From contig DATKZM010000059.1 of assembly GCA_035527975.1 (NCBI GenBank), positions 29,092-93,091 of the forward strand: DNA of 64,000 bases, written 5' to 3'. The notes below the pieces were generated by a model. The model searched no databases, had not been told where the DNA came from, and worked only from the letters and a program-made list of their open reading frames with translations. Position 1 is the stretch's first letter. The number at the start of each line of letters is the position of its first letter. Position numbers and translations under genes: made by a program. The stretch is from DATKZM01 sp035527975. GTDB taxonomy: Bacteria; Pseudomonadota; Alphaproteobacteria; JAPULJ01. Positions 1 through 8,851 of this stretch are shown here, in pieces.

Positions 1-120
1 GGCAGCACCGCGCCCGGAACCAAAGCGACCGAGAAGAAATCGCCGGACAGGAAAGCTCCCGGCAAGAAAACTTCCGGCAAGAAGGCCAAGGGCTCGACCG
101 CCAAAACCAAGAAACGCTAA
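1..120 (+). CDS. C-terminal tail of a Lys-rich protein (partial)
   Basis: An open frame runs in from the left edge and ends at a TAA at 118-120. The visible 39 residues are almost wholly Lys, Ala, Gly, Ser and Thr, with repeated GKK and KTK motifs, a disordered strongly basic tail. Such tails end many alphaproteobacterial nucleic-acid-binding proteins (topoisomerase I, histone-like and some FHA or kinase proteins), but nothing here picks one. The next gene starts six bases later on the same strand, so the two may be co-transcribed. The identity is unknown. Confidence 0.6.
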   Translation, partial: GSTAPGTKATEKKSPDRKAPGKKTSGKKAKGSTAKTKKR

Positions 121-126
121 GGCTCG

Positions 127-828
127 ATGACAAGCTACAAGATCGGTCGCGGCAGCGAGAACGACATTGTGATCGACGATGCGTCGATCTCGCGCATCCA
201 TGCCGAGCTCACCTCATTGCCGGACGGTCGCTTCGCGGTCCGCGATTTGGGCAGCAGCAACGGCACCATGGTGCAGGGCCCCGATGGCTGGGAGATGGTT
301 CACGAAGGGACCGTGGAGCACGACCAGCCGATCCGCCTGGGCAAGCGCGTGGGGACGCCTGACGAGTTGGTGGCCCTGGGCGGCACATCGCTGACCGATG
401 TCGAGGCGGACGACCCGCGCCGCGAGCGCTACGCGGCCTCCACCGACACCAAGGAGCCGGCCGCGGCGACCGCCGAACGCGCCGCCGTCGTCAGCGCCTC
501 GGCCTTGCCTCGATGGGTGGTCCCGGCCGCGGCGGGCGGCGGCGGGCTGGTGTTGATCGCAATCGTCGTGGTGGTCCTGTTGCTGGGGCCGTTGGGCGGC
601 GCCTCTTCGTCCGATTTTGTGCGCAGCTGCTCGCTGCATATCGGCTCGCAGGCCCGCTGCAAGTGCTGGGCCGATGCGCTGAGCGACCGGATGTCAGGCC
701 AGGACTTTGTCGAACTCACCGCGGCGATCCGCAAACGCGACTGGCAGACCGCCATGCCACCGGCGCTGCGCGAGAAGTTCACCGCGATCCAGCCGGCGAT
801 CGCAGCTAAATGCGGGGCACTCAACTAA
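127..828 (+). CDS. FHA-domain membrane protein
   Basis: 233 aa. Residues 4-75 form a forkhead-associated domain: GRGSENDI at 7-14, SRIHAEL at 22-28 and SSNGT at 43-47, the usual phosphothreonine-binding loops. An acidic, Ala-rich linker (about 85-128) leads to one hydrophobic segment at about 131-157, then a roughly 75-residue C-terminal domain with cysteines at 168, 178 and 180. This implies a cytoplasmic FHA domain and a small periplasmic domain. The ATG lies six bases after the preceding stop. The 3' end overlaps the convergent hydrolase gene by 8 bases. The FHA core closely resembles the domain encoded at 58852, so they look like paralogues. The binding partner is not known. Confidence 0.8.
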   Translation: MTSYKIGRGSENDIVIDDASISRIHAELTSLPDGRFAVRDLGSSNGTMVQGPDGWEMVHEGTVEHDQPIRLGKRVGTPDELVALGGTSLTDVEADDPRRERYAASTDTKEPAAATAERAAVVSASALPRWVVPAAAGGGGLVLIAIVVVVLLLGPLGGASSSDFVRSCSLHIGSQARCKCWADALSDRMSGQDFVELTAAIRKRDWQTAMPPALREKFTAIQPAIAAKCGALN

Positions 829-1549
829 CCGTTTTTCGCGCGCGCGCCGAGGCCACCTCATAGCGGTGGCCGTGATCGAAGCCACCGTCCTTCAGGAAGG
901 CCACCACCTGATGCATCACCCGCGGGTGCTGGCACATGATGGTGTGATTGGCCGGCAGGGCGATGAAGTCCGCCATACCCTCCAGATAAGTGTTCTCAAC
1001 CTCGACCGTGCCGTCATTGGGCACGTCGGGAGCGAGGACGCGGTTTACATAGGCAATCGGATTGAGAAGGTGCCAGCGTGTCGTCCCCGCGATCACGCCG
1101 ATCTCCGCCTTTGGCACGCCGAGCGTCGCCAGATAAGGCGAGCCGATGACGAGATCGCCGGCCGCCGGGCCGAAATACCAGCTCGTGAGCGGCCGGTGAC
1201 CGAAATGGCTGAGCACGCCCGCGCCCTTGTTCGGCGAGCCGATCATGACGATGCGGCCAAGCTCGAATGGCGGCCGGTCCAAGAGCGCGCCGCGGATCAG
1301 TATCCCGCCCATCGAATGCCCGACCATGTGGACCTTGCGGCCGCCGTCGGCCCAACGCCCGAGGTCGCCGATCAGCATCTTCGTCAGCGTCGCCACCCCA
1401 TGTCTGGTGCTTGGGTAGTTGTACGTCGCAACGTCAAATCCGGCGCGCCGGAGATACGATTTCATGCGCCAGAAGACGATCGATGAGCGGCCGAGACCAT
1501 GAATGAGCACCACGAGATCTCGGCGCTTGGTCGCCGATATGTCGTTCAT
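821..1549 (-). CDS. Alpha/beta hydrolase (lipase/PGAP1-like)
   Basis: 242 aa. LVVLIHGLG at about 12-20 is the first strand and oxyanion turn. GHSMGG at 77-82 is the nucleophile elbow with Ser79 as the likely catalytic serine. A C-terminal ANHTIMCQHP segment offers the catalytic His. The layout resembles small lipases and PGAP1-like esterases. The start ATG overlaps the TGA of the upstream acyltransferase (ATGA), so the two genes are translationally coupled. With that neighbour a role in glycerolipid turnover is a reasonable inference, but the substrate cannot be read from sequence. Confidence 0.8.
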   Translation of the reverse strand: MNDISATKRRDLVVLIHGLGRSSIVFWRMKSYLRRAGFDVATYNYPSTRHGVATLTKMLIGDLGRWADGGRKVHMVGHSMGGILIRGALLDRPPFELGRIVMIGSPNKGAGVLSHFGHRPLTSWYFGPAAGDLVIGSPYLATLGVPKAEIGVIAGTTRWHLLNPIAYVNRVLAPDVPNDGTVEVENTYLEGMADFIALPANHTIMCQHPRVMHQVVAFLKDGGFDHGHRYEVASARARKTVS

Positions 1550-2979
1550 TGGGCGGCGGCCTTGCCGGTGTGCTGGTCGAGATGGGCGATCGCGTTCGCA
1601 TAGACGCGCAGCAGCGCCAGCTTGGCGGCGACCGGGCGATAGCCGTCGGCATCCAACCGGATCAGCCTGCGGGCGGTCAACATGCGCAGTCCCTCGTCGA
1701 TCGCGGCCTCGGCGCCACGGCGCGGACTATAGACGTGCGCACCGGCCGCCTCCAGCCGCGCCGCGCGTTTGAGTGCGCGTTTCTTGATTTCGGCTGCCGG
1801 CACCGCCTGCTTCGGCGTCTCGGTCAGAACCGCGGCAATCAGCCCGCTCGGCAACACCGGGATCGCCGCGGCGACCCCGGCCATCAGATCGTCGCCCAGC
1901 CGGGCAACCCAGCGAAACCGCTCGGCTTTGGGAAGGGCGCGCAAATCGACGTCATGCTGGGCGAGCCATGCTTTGAGGGACACCGGCGTGGCGAAGTTGG
2001 CGACCGCGTAACCGAAGGGGCTCCGCCGCCCGCGCAGCTTGATCCACAGGATCTCGGCGATGAACATGAGGGACAGCCGCAGCACAAAGCCATCGCCCTT
2101 ATTCTTCAATGCGACGTCGCGGTCGGTGACCAGGTTCCATTCCTCGGGCACGCGGTCGTAATTGACGCCGATCGGCATGAAGATGATGTCGCGCGCACCG
2201 TCTTTGTCGAATGTATTGGTCATATAGTCGAGCAGGCCCAGCTTGGCCGGCTGCAACCTGCCGTCGCGCGACAGCGCGCCTTCGGGGAAGACGGCTTGGG
2301 TCACCCGCGCCTCGGTCGCGAGTTGGACATAGCGCTCCAAGAGCCGCCGGTAGAGAGGATCATTGGAATCGCGCCGCACGAAGTAAGCGCCGGCGCTGCG
2401 CATCAGCTGCTGGAACGGCCAGTGCCGCGCCCATTCGCCGACGCCAAACGAAAGCGTCGTGTTGCCGGCGGCCAGATAGCTCACCAGCACATAGTCGATG
2501 TTGCTGCGGTGGTTGATGAAAAAGACGGCGCTGTGGTCCGAGCCCACATTCGCCAGCGCCGCGCCGTCCTGATAGCCGAGCCGCACGCGGTAGAGCGATC
2601 GCATGAAGGTCCGCGCCGCCAGGTAGCCGAACCGAAAATAGAAGTAGGGGTTGAACGCCGGCACGATCTCATGGGCGTAGGCCGCAACCTCGGCGCGCAC
2701 CGTCCCGATCGGCACGCCGCGCGCTTCGGCCGTCTCCTCCGCGAGCTCGACGATCTTGGGATCGTTGGCCAGCCGGTCGGCCAGGAATTCGCGCCGCGTC
2801 AGCTGGAATGGCGGCATCTCCAACTGGAGCTTGGGATTGAGCGCCGCCACGACCTTGCGCCGGCGCGCACGCAGCGCCGCCCGCCCCAACGGCAGCAACA
2901 CGAACCCCCATAGCCCGAGCGCCGCGAGCACGATAAGCGGCACGAACAACCACCAGGACAGCGACAGCGATCCCGACAT
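1546..2979 (-). CDS. Glycerol-3-phosphate/1-acylglycerol-3-phosphate acyltransferase family protein
   Basis: 477 aa from the chosen start. The PlsB/PlsC-type acyltransferase signature is clear: an HX4D box (NHRSNIDY) in the middle and a VFPEGALSRDG block further on, which together bind and acylate glycerol phosphate. A hydrophobic N-terminal segment (about residues 10-35) should anchor it in the inner membrane. The length exceeds a bare PlsC (about 250 aa) and fits the PlsB-like subgroup seen in alphaproteobacteria. A GGGGAGG ribosome site directly abuts an upstream ATG at 2988 but is well spaced from the ATG at 2979, so the latter is preferred. It is followed by a coupled hydrolase. Confidence 0.8.
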   Translation of the reverse strand: MSGSLSLSWWLFVPLIVLAALGLWGFVLLPLGRAALRARRRKVVAALNPKLQLEMPPFQLTRREFLADRLANDPKIVELAEETAEARGVPIGTVRAEVAAYAHEIVPAFNPYFYFRFGYLAARTFMRSLYRVRLGYQDGAALANVGSDHSAVFFINHRSNIDYVLVSYLAAGNTTLSFGVGEWARHWPFQQLMRSAGAYFVRRDSNDPLYRRLLERYVQLATEARVTQAVFPEGALSRDGRLQPAKLGLLDYMTNTFDKDGARDIIFMPIGVNYDRVPEEWNLVTDRDVALKNKGDGFVLRLSLMFIAEILWIKLRGRRSPFGYAVANFATPVSLKAWLAQHDVDLRALPKAERFRWVARLGDDLMAGVAAAIPVLPSGLIAAVLTETPKQAVPAAEIKKRALKRAARLEAAGAHVYSPRRGAEAAIDEGLRMLTARRLIRLDADGYRPVAAKLALLRVYANAIAHLDQHTGKAAAQ

Positions 2980-3140
2980 GGCGGACATCCTCCCCGACCA
3001 CGGAGATTAGCATATCGTTGGCCCGCTGCGAGCCATCGCGCTCCGCGCCATCCCCTATCCCCGCCGTCACTCCCGCGCCCTTCGACGGGCTCATGAGCGG
3101 GAGCCCAGGGAAGCCGGAAAGATTGGCGCATTCGATCTCC

Positions 3141-3166
3141 GGATTCCCGCTTTTGCGGGAATGACG
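3141..3166. repeat. Palindromic intergenic repeat (GATTCCCGC...GCGGGAATGAC type)
   Basis: GGATTCCCGC, a short loop and GCGGGAATGACG form a hairpin in the 249-base gap between the acyltransferase and priA. The same sequence recurs at 41320-41345. It belongs to the dispersed GGGAATGACG-type intergenic repeats common in alpha- and betaproteobacterial genomes. It may serve as a terminator for priA, whose stop lies about 60 bases away. The rest of the gap shows no gene. Confidence 0.7.
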
Positions 3167-3228
3167 CCTTTGGGTTATACGCCGACGTTCATTCCGAATC
3201 AGCGCTGAACGCAATCTCAAATACGATC

Positions 3229-5475
3229 TTAGAGAAAATTATACGGGTCGATATCGACTTTGATGCGCACACCCGACGGCACTTTTACTGCCGAGAGCCA
3301 CTGCCGGACGTATGGTTGCAGCCGCACATCGCGCCCAGCCTTGACGAGAAAACGTTGCCGATGCCGTCCGCGCAACGTGGCCAGGGGCGCGGGCGCGGGC
3401 CCCAGCACCTGGATGCCGTCGACACGCGGCGATTTGCGCGCCAGCAGGCGCGCCGTATCCTCCACGCGCGCGGCATTCGGCCCGGAAATCACCAGCGCGG
3501 CCAGGCGTCCGTACGGCGGAAGGTGCGCGGCCTGCCGCGCCGCCTTCTCTTCGGCAATGAAGCGTTCGCGGTCGCCTGCGGCCATCGCCCGCATCACACC
3601 GTGCTCGGGCATGTAGGTCTGCAAGAGCACCCGGCCCGGCCGCTCGGCGCGGCCGGCGCGGCCGGCGACCTGCAACAGCAGCTGAAAGGTGCGCTCGGCC
3701 GCCCGCGGATCGCCGCCGGCGAGCCCCAGATCCGCATCGACCACGCCGACCAGGGTCAGCATCGGGAAGTGATGGCCCTTGGCCATGATCTGCGTGCCGA
3801 TCAGGATGTCGATCTCCTGGTCCTGGATCTTGCGCACCAACTCGGCCGCGGCCTCCGGTCCTCGGATCGTGTCGCTCGCCACCACGGTGACGACCGCCTC
3901 AGGGAAGAGTGCCGCAGCCTCCTCGGCGACCCGCTCGACCCCGGGACCGCAGGCGACCAGCGTGCCCTCGGCCTCACATTCCGGGCACTGGGGCGGCGGC
4001 CGCATCGAATGGCCGCAATGGTGGCATGCGAGCCGTCCGGCGAGACGGTGCTCGACCAGCCAGGCAGTGCAGCGCGGGCATTCGATGCGATGCCCGCAGG
4101 CGCGGCAGAGCGTGAGCGGCGCATAGCCCCGCCGGTTCAGGAACAACATCGCCTGCTCGCCCGCCGCCAGCGTTTCGCTGAGCGCCTCGGTCAGCGCCGG
4201 CGACAGCCATTTGCCGCGCGGCGGCGGCGTGCGCCGCATGTCGACCAGGGTCACTACCGGCAACTCCGCGACCCCGTGCCGTTCTGGAAGATGGAGGCGG
4301 CGATATCGTCCGGCATCGACATTCGCCACCGTCTCCAGCGACGGGGTGGCGGAGACCAGGACGATCGGGATCTCGCCCAACTGCGCACGCACCACGGCCA
4401 TGTCGCGGGCGTGGTAGACGACGCCGTCCTCCTGCTTGAACGAGGTATCATGTTCTTCGTCGATGACGATCAGGCCGAGATCGGCGTAAGGCAGGAAAAG
4501 CGCCGAACGCGCGCCGACCACGACCTTCACCTTGCCCTCGGCAACGGCGCGCCAGACCCGCCGCCGTTCGGGCCGCGACATCTCCGAATGCCAGGTCGCG
4601 GGCGCCGCGCCGAACCGCTCGGTAAAACGCGCGAACCACTGCGCGCTCATGGCGATCTCCGGCAGCATCACGGCGACCTGCCGCCCGGCGGTCAGAGCCT
4701 CGGCGATTGCCTCGAAATAGACCTCCGTCTTGCCCGAGCCCGTCACCCCGTCGACCAGGCTGACGTTGAAGCCGCCAGCGCGCAGATCGTCGATCAATTC
4801 CGCCGCCGCCATCGCCTGGTCGGCCGAAAGGGTGGGGCCGGGCCGATTTGGGTCAGGCTGGGGCGGCGGCGCCGGCCGCAGCAGGACGACGATGAGCAGT
4901 CCCGCCGCGACCAGCCCCTTCACCACGCCCGGCGTCACCCCGGCCTCGCGGGCAAGCTCCGATGCGGGGCGGGGCGGGGCGTCCGTCAGCACCGCCAGCA
5001 CCCGCCGGCGCGCGGGCGTCAGCCGAATGCCGGCCTCCTCGGGATCGATCTCGCTGCGCATATAGGCAGTGATCGGCCGCGGCGGATCGAGCGCTTCGGT
5101 CACGCTCATTACCATGCGCAGCACCGCGCCCGGCGGCTGCACCGTGTAGCGCGCCACCCAATCGACGAAGGCGCGCGAAACCTCGGGCAGCAACGGCGCC
5201 TCGGGCAACGCGCTTACGTCGCGCAACTTGGCTTCGTCGACGCCGCCTTCGGGCGCGCCCCAGACAACACCCAGTACCTTGCGGCCACCGAGCGGCGCTT
5301 CGACGAATGTGCCTGGCGGCAGCGGCTCGCCTGGCGGCAAGCGGTAGTCGTAGGCGCCCCATAGCGGCAACGGCAAAAGCACGCTCGCCCGGGCAAGCGA
5401 TTCGGTTTCGCTGCCGTCTTGCACGGCTTCGCCGACATCTGCGGTCGGAGATCGGGTGGTATGGGGAACGGCCAT
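3229..5475 (-). CDS. priA: Primosomal replication restart helicase PriA
   Basis: 748 aa (E. coli PriA has 732). The order is an N-terminal DNA-binding domain opening with LLPLPLWGAYDYRLP, a Walker A box GVTGSGKTE near residue 241, a DEEH box near 338, and a zinc-binding region near 454-505 with four CxxC pairs (for example CRACGH, CPRC, CHHC, CPEC). The C-terminal helicase half contains GTQIMAKGHHFP and QVAGRAGR. PriA reloads the replisome at stalled forks. The frame stays open upstream to 6738, but that part overlaps two well-supported opposite-strand genes, so the ATG at 5475 is chosen. It is divergent from the transaldolase gene. Confidence 0.95.
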   Translation of the reverse strand: MAVPHTTRSPTADVGEAVQDGSETESLARASVLLPLPLWGAYDYRLPPGEPLPPGTFVEAPLGGRKVLGVVWGAPEGGVDEAKLRDVSALPEAPLLPEVSRAFVDWVARYTVQPPGAVLRMVMSVTEALDPPRPITAYMRSEIDPEEAGIRLTPARRRVLAVLTDAPPRPASELAREAGVTPGVVKGLVAAGLLIVVLLRPAPPPQPDPNRPGPTLSADQAMAAAELIDDLRAGGFNVSLVDGVTGSGKTEVYFEAIAEALTAGRQVAVMLPEIAMSAQWFARFTERFGAAPATWHSEMSRPERRRVWRAVAEGKVKVVVGARSALFLPYADLGLIVIDEEHDTSFKQEDGVVYHARDMAVVRAQLGEIPIVLVSATPSLETVANVDAGRYRRLHLPERHGVAELPVVTLVDMRRTPPPRGKWLSPALTEALSETLAAGEQAMLFLNRRGYAPLTLCRACGHRIECPRCTAWLVEHRLAGRLACHHCGHSMRPPPQCPECEAEGTLVACGPGVERVAEEAAALFPEAVVTVVASDTIRGPEAAAELVRKIQDQEIDILIGTQIMAKGHHFPMLTLVGVVDADLGLAGGDPRAAERTFQLLLQVAGRAGRAERPGRVLLQTYMPEHGVMRAMAAGDRERFIAEEKAARQAAHLPPYGRLAALVISGPNAARVEDTARLLARKSPRVDGIQVLGPAPAPLATLRGRHRQRFLVKAGRDVRLQPYVRQWLSAVKVPSGVRIKVDIDPYNFL

Positions 5476-5583
5476 GCGGTATAAACTAGCGAAGCCGCGC
5501 GTGCGCGGCCAGAAACGCCCGTCGGCCAGGCACCGAGTCCAGGAATTGCCAGATACGGGATATGGAAGAGTGAAGCAGCAGCA

Positions 5584-6279
5584 ATGAAGTTCTTCATCGA
5601 TACGGCCGACCTGAACGAAATCCGCGAGCTCGCCGCGACGGGCCTGCTCGATGGCGTAACGACCAACCCGACGCTGATCGCCAAATCGGGCGGCGATTTT
5701 CTCGAGGTCGTCGAGGAAATCTGCCGGATCGTGCCCGGCGACGTCAGCGCCGAGGTTGCGGCGACCGACTTTCACACGATGCTGCGCGAGGGCCAGAAGC
5801 TTTCGCGCATCGCGGGCAATGTGGTGGTCAAGGTGCCGCTCACCATGGACGGGCTGAAGACCTGCAAGGCGCTCAGCGTCGACGGCACGAAGGTGAATGT
5901 CACGCTCTGCTTTTCGGCGGCGCAGGCAATCCTCGCCGCGAAGGCCGGCGCCACTTACGTCTCGCCCTTCGTCGGCCGGCTCGACGATATCGGCACCGAC
6001 GGCATGGCGCTGATCGCCGATATCGTGGATATCTACGAGAATTATCCAGCGATCGAGACGGAAGTCCTCGTCGCCTCGATCCGCCATCCGATGCATTTGG
6101 TGGAAGCGGCGAAGATGGGCGCGCACGTTGCCACACTTCCGCCCGATGTTATCCGCAAACTGTTTGCTCATCCGCTGACCGACCAGGGCCTTGCGGCCTT
6201 CACGGCGGATTGGGAAAAGACCGGGCAATCGATCCTTGAACCATCGGCGGAAAAGCAAAGCCGTGACGGGACCCAGTAG
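5584..6279 (+). CDS. tal: Transaldolase / fructose-6-phosphate aldolase family (MipB/TalC type)
   Basis: 231 aa, typical of the short transaldolase subfamily (about 215-230 aa). MKFFIDTADL opens the barrel, GVTTNPTLI follows at about 24-32, and VVKVPLT carries the Schiff-base lysine (Lys83). SPFVGRLDDIG is the phosphate-binding strand. It should transfer dihydroxyacetone units in the pentose phosphate pathway or act as a fructose-6-phosphate aldolase; these are hard to tell apart by sequence. It is the first gene of a plus-strand run. The next gene starts inside its last codons. Confidence 0.92.
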   Translation: MKFFIDTADLNEIRELAATGLLDGVTTNPTLIAKSGGDFLEVVEEICRIVPGDVSAEVAATDFHTMLREGQKLSRIAGNVVVKVPLTMDGLKTCKALSVDGTKVNVTLCFSAAQAILAAKAGATYVSPFVGRLDDIGTDGMALIADIVDIYENYPAIETEVLVASIRHPMHLVEAAKMGAHVATLPPDVIRKLFAHPLTDQGLAAFTADWEKTGQSILEPSAEKQSRDGTQ

Positions 6280-6979
6280 CGCTGCAACACCGACCGCGCG
6301 GCAGATCGCGGAAGACGACGTCGCGGAGTATCTCCGCCGGCATCCGGACTTTTTGTCCGAACGCCCCGATCTGATGCGGGTTCTGACCCCGCCGGCGCGC
6401 CGTAAGGGCGATGGCGTTGTCGATCTGCAGCAGTTCATGATCGAACGCCTGCGCACCGAAGTGGCGCGGCTGAAGAAGAACCAGCGCGTGCTGATCGGCG
6501 CCAACCGCGCCCACCGCATCCGCCAGAGCCGGATCAACGAGGCGGTCATCGACCTGTTGTCGGCGCGCAGCTTCGAGGAGGTTATCCAGACACTGACAAC
6601 CGATCTGTCGATGCGCCTCGATGTCGATGCGGTCGCGCTTTGTGTCGAGACCGAGGAGGCAAACGTCCCCGGCGTCACCCGCGGCGGCGTGCGCGTCCTA
6701 CGCCCCGGCACAATCGACGCCGTCATGGGTGCCAGCAACGACGTTGTGCTCGGCGCCTCCGCCGCCGGTGATCGGCGGATCTTCCGTCAGGCGGCGGGGC
6801 TGGTGCAGTCGGACGCGCTGATGCGCTTGCGGATCAGCGCGCTGGCGCCGGCGGGGCTGCTGGCGCTGGGCTCGCGCGACGCGGCGCGCTTCCAGGACGG
6901 CGAAAGCACCGAGTTGCTCGACTTCCTGGCGCGCGTTGTCGAAGCCATCCTGCGCACATGGCTCAACCTGCCAAGCTGA
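6263..6979 (+). CDS. DUF484 family protein
   Basis: 238 aa from a GTG at 6263. The N-terminal part (EYLRRHPDFL, then a helical region rich in LRxE and LKKN patterns) and the C-terminal GAF-like fold match the DUF484 family. Its gene sits immediately upstream of xerC in many proteobacteria, as here. The biochemical function of the family is not established. The GTG overlaps the transaldolase gene by 17 bases and its own end overlaps xerC by 22, so the three are tightly coupled. An in-frame ATG at 6191 would overlap much more and is less likely. Confidence 0.85.
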   Translation: MTGPSSAATPTARQIAEDDVAEYLRRHPDFLSERPDLMRVLTPPARRKGDGVVDLQQFMIERLRTEVARLKKNQRVLIGANRAHRIRQSRINEAVIDLLSARSFEEVIQTLTTDLSMRLDVDAVALCVETEEANVPGVTRGGVRVLRPGTIDAVMGASNDVVLGASAAGDRRIFRQAAGLVQSDALMRLRISALAPAGLLALGSRDAARFQDGESTELLDFLARVVEAILRTWLNLPS

Positions 6980-7905
6980 ACGACGGCGCAGCCGCGCTGA
7001 CACGGGCGATCGAGGAATGGCGCCGCTGGCTCGAAGCCGAGCGCCGCGCCGCCGACCTTACGACGCGCGCTTACCTTCGTGACCTGACCGCTTTCCTCGA
7101 TTTTCTTATCGGCCACTTTGGCGAGGCGCCGACGCTGGGCGTCTTGTCCGCGCTCAAGCTCGCCGACTTTCGGGCCTGGCTCGCCATGCGCACCGGCGAA
7201 GGCTACCGCAAGACCTCGACCGCCCGCGCGCTGTCCTCGGTGCGCAGCTTCTTCCGCTACATAGAACGCGCGGGCCTGGCCGAAAATGCCGCCATCCGTC
7301 AGCTGCGCGGCCCGAAGCTGCCGCATGCCGTGCCCAAACCCCTGACCGAAAGCGAGGCCGCCGCGACGCTCGAGCACGGCGCCCAGATCGCCGGCGCCGC
7401 CTGGATCGGCAAGCGCGACGCGGCGGTGCTCGTGCTGCTCTATGGCTGCGGCCTGCGCATTGACGAGGCGCTGGCCCTCAATTTCGGCCAACGCCCAAGC
7501 GGCGAGGCCATGATGATCCGCGGCAAGGGCGGCAAGGAGCGTATCGTCCCCGTGCTGCCGGCGGTCCACGAGGCGATCGATGCCTATATTGCCGTGTGCC
7601 CGTATCCGCTGACACGCGACGGCGCATTATTTGTCGGTGCGCGGGGCGGACGTCTGGGCGCCCGTACCGTCCAGGGGCTGATGGCCAAGCTGCGGTCGCG
7701 GCTCGACCTGCCCGCCTCGGCGACCCCGCACGCGCTCCGGCACAGCTTCGCGACGCATTTGCTCGCGGCCGGCGGCGACCTTCGCGCGATCCAGGAATTG
7801 CTCGGCCACGCCTCGCTCTCGACGACGCAGCGCTATACCGATGTCGATGCCGATGCACTGCTCGCCGTCTACGACCGGGCGCATCCACGCGCCCACCGCG
7901 GCTAA
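6958..7905 (+). CDS. xerC: Tyrosine recombinase XerC
   Basis: 315 aa. The N-terminal SAM-like core-binding domain covers about 12-110. The catalytic domain holds Arg167 (GCGLRIDEA), a Lys in the beta-hairpin (GKGGKER, about 190-193), His258 and Arg261 (HALRHSFATH), His284 (LLGHASLSTTQ) and the nucleophile Tyr293. XerC with XerD resolves chromosome dimers at dif. Position downstream of DUF484 supports XerC rather than another integrase. No dif-like site was recognised next to it. The start overlaps the preceding gene, which suggests translational coupling. Confidence 0.93.
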   Translation: MAQPAKLNDGAAALTRAIEEWRRWLEAERRAADLTTRAYLRDLTAFLDFLIGHFGEAPTLGVLSALKLADFRAWLAMRTGEGYRKTSTARALSSVRSFFRYIERAGLAENAAIRQLRGPKLPHAVPKPLTESEAAATLEHGAQIAGAAWIGKRDAAVLVLLYGCGLRIDEALALNFGQRPSGEAMMIRGKGGKERIVPVLPAVHEAIDAYIAVCPYPLTRDGALFVGARGGRLGARTVQGLMAKLRSRLDLPASATPHALRHSFATHLLAAGGDLRAIQELLGHASLSTTQRYTDVDADALLAVYDRAHPRAHRG

Positions 7906-7915
7906 GGCAGATCGC

Positions 7916-8848
7916 GTGCCGCTCGACCCCCAATGCCAGGCCATCGTCCACGCCGCAGCCGAACGCGGCTCGGTCTTCGATGCGCGAACGCCCGACGAAG
8001 CCCGCGCGCTCTTAGCGGCGAGCACCGCGATTTTCGCACCGCAGGCGCCCGCTCTCAAGAAAGTTGAGGATCGAGCGATCCCCGGGCCCAGCGGCGATGT
8101 GCCGGTACGTGTCTACACGCCCGAGGCGGACGGCGTGCTGCCGGTACTTGTCTATTTCCACGGCGGCGGCTGGGCCTTCGGCGATCTTGAGAGCCATGAC
8201 GCGATGTGCCGGATCATCGCCCACCAGGCAGGCTGCCTCGTCGTCGCCGTCGACTACCGCCTGGCGCCGGAGCACAAATTCCCGGCCGGGCTCGAGGACT
8301 GCATCGCTGCAACGCGCTGGTGCGCCGAACATGGGCGCGAGATCGGCGGCGATCCCGCGCGGCTGGCCGTCGGCGGCGACAGCGCCGGCGGCAACCTCGC
8401 CGCGGCGGTGGCCCAGGCGGCGCGCAACGGGGGCGGACCCAAGCTGGCGTTGCAATGGCTGATCTATCCTGCCGTCGACTTCACCGCAGACAATGCGTCG
8501 CTGCGCGAGAACGCCGAGGGCTTTCTGCTGACCAAGGCGGCGATCGACTGGACGCTCAAGCAGTATGTGACCGACGCAAGCGAGGCGCGCGACCCGCGCG
8601 CGTCTCCAGGGCTTGCGAGCGACCTTGCCGGCCTGCCACCCGCCTTGGTCCAGACCGCCGAGTTCGATCCGCTCCGCGACGAGGGCGAGGCTTATGCCGA
8701 TGCGCTCAAAGCGGCGGGCGTGCCGACCGAGACGATCCGCTATGACGGCATGGTGCACGGCTTCATGCGCATGGGCGCATTGGTCGATCGCGCCGCGGTG
8801 GGTCTGAACGACGGTGCTTCGGCGCTCAGGAAAGCCTTCTCCGGCTGA
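7916..8848 (+). CDS. Alpha/beta hydrolase fold-3 esterase (HSL family)
   Basis: 310 aa from a GTG at 7916 preceded by AAGGCAG eight bases upstream. HGGGW at 82-86 is the oxyanion motif of the hormone-sensitive-lipase family. GDSAGG at 154-159 carries Ser156. FDPLRDEG supplies the acid and the GMVHGFMRM segment the catalytic His. It should be a cytoplasmic carboxylesterase for short-chain or arylesters. It begins 10 bases after xerC, probably by read-through from the same promoter, but has no functional link to recombination. An alternative ATG at 7841 would overlap xerC by 65 bases. Confidence 0.88.
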   Translation: MPLDPQCQAIVHAAAERGSVFDARTPDEARALLAASTAIFAPQAPALKKVEDRAIPGPSGDVPVRVYTPEADGVLPVLVYFHGGGWAFGDLESHDAMCRIIAHQAGCLVVAVDYRLAPEHKFPAGLEDCIAATRWCAEHGREIGGDPARLAVGGDSAGGNLAAAVAQAARNGGGPKLALQWLIYPAVDFTADNASLRENAEGFLLTKAAIDWTLKQYVTDASEARDPRASPGLASDLAGLPPALVQTAEFDPLRDEGEAYADALKAAGVPTETIRYDGMVHGFMRMGALVDRAAVGLNDGASALRKAFSG

Positions 8849-8851
8849 GCT

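Noticed and set aside
3316..5364. Long open frame (682 codons) on the plus strand across priA
   Set aside because: It lies wholly antisense to priA, whose Walker, zinc and helicase motifs are all in the minus frame. The plus translation is His, Arg and Gln rich without domains, a GC-rich codon-shadow effect.
5476..6738. N-terminal extension of the priA frame
   Set aside because: It overlaps the transaldolase and DUF484 genes on the other strand and has no PriA-like residues. The ATG at 5475 gives normal length.
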